A DNA stretch of 6,840 bases from Alphaproteobacteria bacterium. GTDB lineage: Bacteria > Pseudomonadota > Alphaproteobacteria > CAAGCB01 > CAG-977. Below are positions 5,672 through 6,840 of this stretch, piece after piece. The notes beneath the pieces were generated by a model, which worked only from the letters and a program-made list of their open reading frames with translations, was not told the DNA's origin and made no database searches. The first letter of the stretch is position 1, and every line of letters begins with the position of its first letter. The DNA lies in the NCBI GenBank assembly GCA_900768845.1, contig CAAGEK010000048.1:1-6840 (forward strand). Reading direction: 5' to 3'. The position numbers were made by a program, and so were the translations under genes.

Positions 5672-6287
5672 CGGCAGCGAATTTTTAACCGACGCCAAAG
5701 GCCGCCTTGTCCCGAAAGCACAGATCAAGCCGGAGCACCTGATGGAAGACGACTTCGTTAAAAACGTTTTGCAAAAAGTTTCAAAGCATCAGGACGAGAT
5801 GATCACCTTGAAAACCGGAATTATTGACGACCTGTTTGCTTTCATCGATCTGGTCAATGAAAAATTCGGCTATCGGCGCGGCGGCAAGAAAGGCAACGTT
5901 TCGCTGACGTCTTACGACGGGTGCAAAAAAATCGTTTATTCAATCAGCGACACAATCGACTTTGGCGTCGAGCTTCAAGCGGCGAAAGGCTTGATCGAAG
6001 AATATCTGGACGATGTTTTTAAACACGTTTCGGAAAGCGAAGAAATCAACGAGCTGCGCTCTTTAGTCAACTTTGCGTTTCAGGTCGATAAAAACGGCAA
6101 AGTCAACCGCGATGCAATTTTACGCCTGCGCAAGCGTTCCATATCCCACCCGAAATGGACGGAAGCCGTCAAAGCCATTAACGCCAGTATGCGCACGATC
6201 GGCAGCAAAGCTTATATCCGCTTTTACGTCCGCGATCGTCCCGATATGGGTTGGACTGCCGTTCGGCTTGATCTGGCTGCGTTGTAA
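5649..6287 (+). CDS. DUF3164-family protein of Mu-like phages
   Basis: This 212-residue protein belongs to DUF3164, found in early regions of Mu-like phages; its function is not established. Family features are plain: an N-terminal FLTDAKGRLVPKAQIKPEHL (12-31), a helical stretch to about 75, GGKKGNVSLTSYDG (78-91), LQAAKGLIEEYLDD (110-123), FQVDKNGKVNRDAILRLRKR (144-163) and an end with IGSKAYIRFYVRD (186-198) leading to LDLAAL. The length fits the family and the frame is intact. ATG 5649 is chosen over an in-frame TTG at 5619 because MTNEQF begins the recognisable sequence; GAGG at 5633-5636 is a modest ribosome site. It lies after the small-gene cluster and 11 bases before the ASCH gene, as part of the same operon. 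Confidence 0.9.
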   Translation: MTNEQFINGSEFLTDAKGRLVPKAQIKPEHLMEDDFVKNVLQKVSKHQDEMITLKTGIIDDLFAFIDLVNEKFGYRRGGKKGNVSLTSYDGCKKIVYSISDTIDFGVELQAAKGLIEEYLDDVFKHVSESEEINELRSLVNFAFQVDKNGKVNRDAILRLRKRSISHPKWTEAVKAINASMRTIGSKAYIRFYVRDRPDMGWTAVRLDLAAL

Positions 6288-6298
6288 AAGGAGGAAAA

Positions 6299-6589
6299 AT
6301 GAACGACAGCAAAAAAGATAAACGGGTGCTTTTCCTGATACTGGCCGAACCGTGGTTTTATGAAATCAAGTCGGGGAAAAAGACGCACGAATACAGGGAA
6401 GCCCGAGATTACTGGAACAAGCGGCTGACGGGAAAACGTTATACGCACGTCGCATTGCGCTGCGGGTATACCAAAGGCGCGGAAGTAATGATTTTCAAAA
6501 TCAACGCTTTGACGCGCAAACAAAATATTCCAAACGATCTGAATGTGCCGGACGTATGGGACATTGAACTGGGAGAACGTATCCAATGA
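6299..6589 (+). CDS. ASCH-domain (PUA-like) protein
   Basis: This is a 96-residue single-domain protein of the ASCH type, a small beta-barrel of the PUA-like superfamily linked to RNA or modified-nucleotide binding. The pattern is LFLILAEPWFYEIKSGKKTHEYRE (11-34): a hydrophobic strand, then the hallmark G-x-K-x-x-E-(Y/W)-R, here G26, K28, E31, Y32, R33. YWNKRL (38-43), THVALRCGY (49-57) and an end like DIELGERI (88-95) complete the fold. GGAGG (6290-6294) is a strong ribosome site, and the stop overlaps the next start (ATGA). In phages, ASCH proteins may act on RNA or modified bases; no enzyme activity can be assigned here. Confidence 0.85.
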   Translation: MNDSKKDKRVLFLILAEPWFYEIKSGKKTHEYREARDYWNKRLTGKRYTHVALRCGYTKGAEVMIFKINALTRKQNIPNDLNVPDVWDIELGERIQ

Positions 6590-6840
6590 CAAAAGAAGAG
6601 ATCAAAAAACTGGCTGACAATATGCTGAAAAACGGACTGACCGCGCCGGACTGCGCGAAAATCGGGTGTTTTCGGACGTGCTTCTATCCATTTACGGATT
6701 TTGAAACTAAAGACAGTTGGTACGACCGCGACAACGGCAGTTTTGACGACCGCTTTTCCACCGTTTATGGCGGCTGGCGTTGGCACTTTGAAACTGCGGA
6801 GAACCTGAAAGCCTTTTGTGAAGCTGTCGGACAAGCGTGA
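6586..6840 (+). CDS. Small cysteine- and aromatic-rich protein, unknown function
   Basis: This 84-residue protein is complete, with a TGA at the last base of the window, and it starts by ATGA overlap with the ASCH gene. An N-terminal helix (MTKEEIKKLADNMLKNG) leads to C23-x4-C28-x3-C32, then an acidic and aromatic middle (FTDFETKDSWYDRDNGSFDD, 36-55) and YGGWRWHF (61-68), ending in a helix with C78. The cysteines could hold a metal, but spacing alone cannot show it. There is no signal peptide or membrane helix, and I recognise no family. Coupling to the ASCH gene suggests the two are made together. Confidence 0.75.
   Translation: MTKEEIKKLADNMLKNGLTAPDCAKIGCFRTCFYPFTDFETKDSWYDRDNGSFDDRFSTVYGGWRWHFETAENLKAFCEAVGQA

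Noticed and set aside
6439..6834. 131-aa minus-strand frame opposite the last two genes
   Set aside because: Both plus-strand genes have ribosome sites or coupling, and one has a recognised domain. The minus product looks like a shadow.

Overview
The window reads as the early (replication/transposition) region of a Mu-like transposable prophage, on the plus strand apart from one gene. Three anchors support this: a Ner/Nlp-type regulator (74-367), a full-length MuA-family DDE transposase (1537-3645) and a MuB-family AAA+ ATPase (3682-4446). A DUF3164 protein (5649-6287), typical of the early region after MuB in such phages, adds to it. This genome type points to a Gram-negative, probably proteobacterial host. 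The species cannot be named from the sequence. There are no tRNA, rRNA, CRISPR or IS elements, and no Mu end or late gene is visible.

Layout. Positions 1-73 form a leader with an imperfect inverted repeat (30-58), a candidate operator, just before ner. An unrecognised 153-aa protein with a C-terminal coiled coil (387-848) follows. Next comes a lower-GC block (about 849-1535) holding a minus-strand gene of 181 aa (930-1475), set between two early plus-strand genes. The sense strand of this block is also open over its whole length (845-1540) and meets both neighbours through ATGA overlaps. It could be a pass-through frame or, less likely, the true gene. MuA and MuB come next. MuB lacks the N-terminal DNA-binding domain of Mu MuB, and a protein with two apparent winged-helix segments follows after one base (4448-5020). 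Then come a small Cro/LacI-like HTH protein with a cysteine-rich tail (5008-5334) and three very small overlapping frames: 45 aa acidic, 25 aa basic and tryptophan-rich, and 53 aa. DUF3164, an ASCH-domain protein (6299-6589) and an unknown 84-aa protein (6586-6840) close the window.

How it works together. Ner would control early transcription. MuA pairs and cuts the prophage ends, and MuB delivers target DNA and activates MuA. The small downstream genes sit where Mu-like phages carry variable host-takeover and regulatory genes. From 4446 onward gene spacing is tight, with repeated short overlaps, as expected of one translationally coupled operon. The most unusual parts are the antisense gene between the 153-aa gene and MuA, the open sense strand opposite it, and the 25-aa tryptophan-rich frame at 5436-5513.
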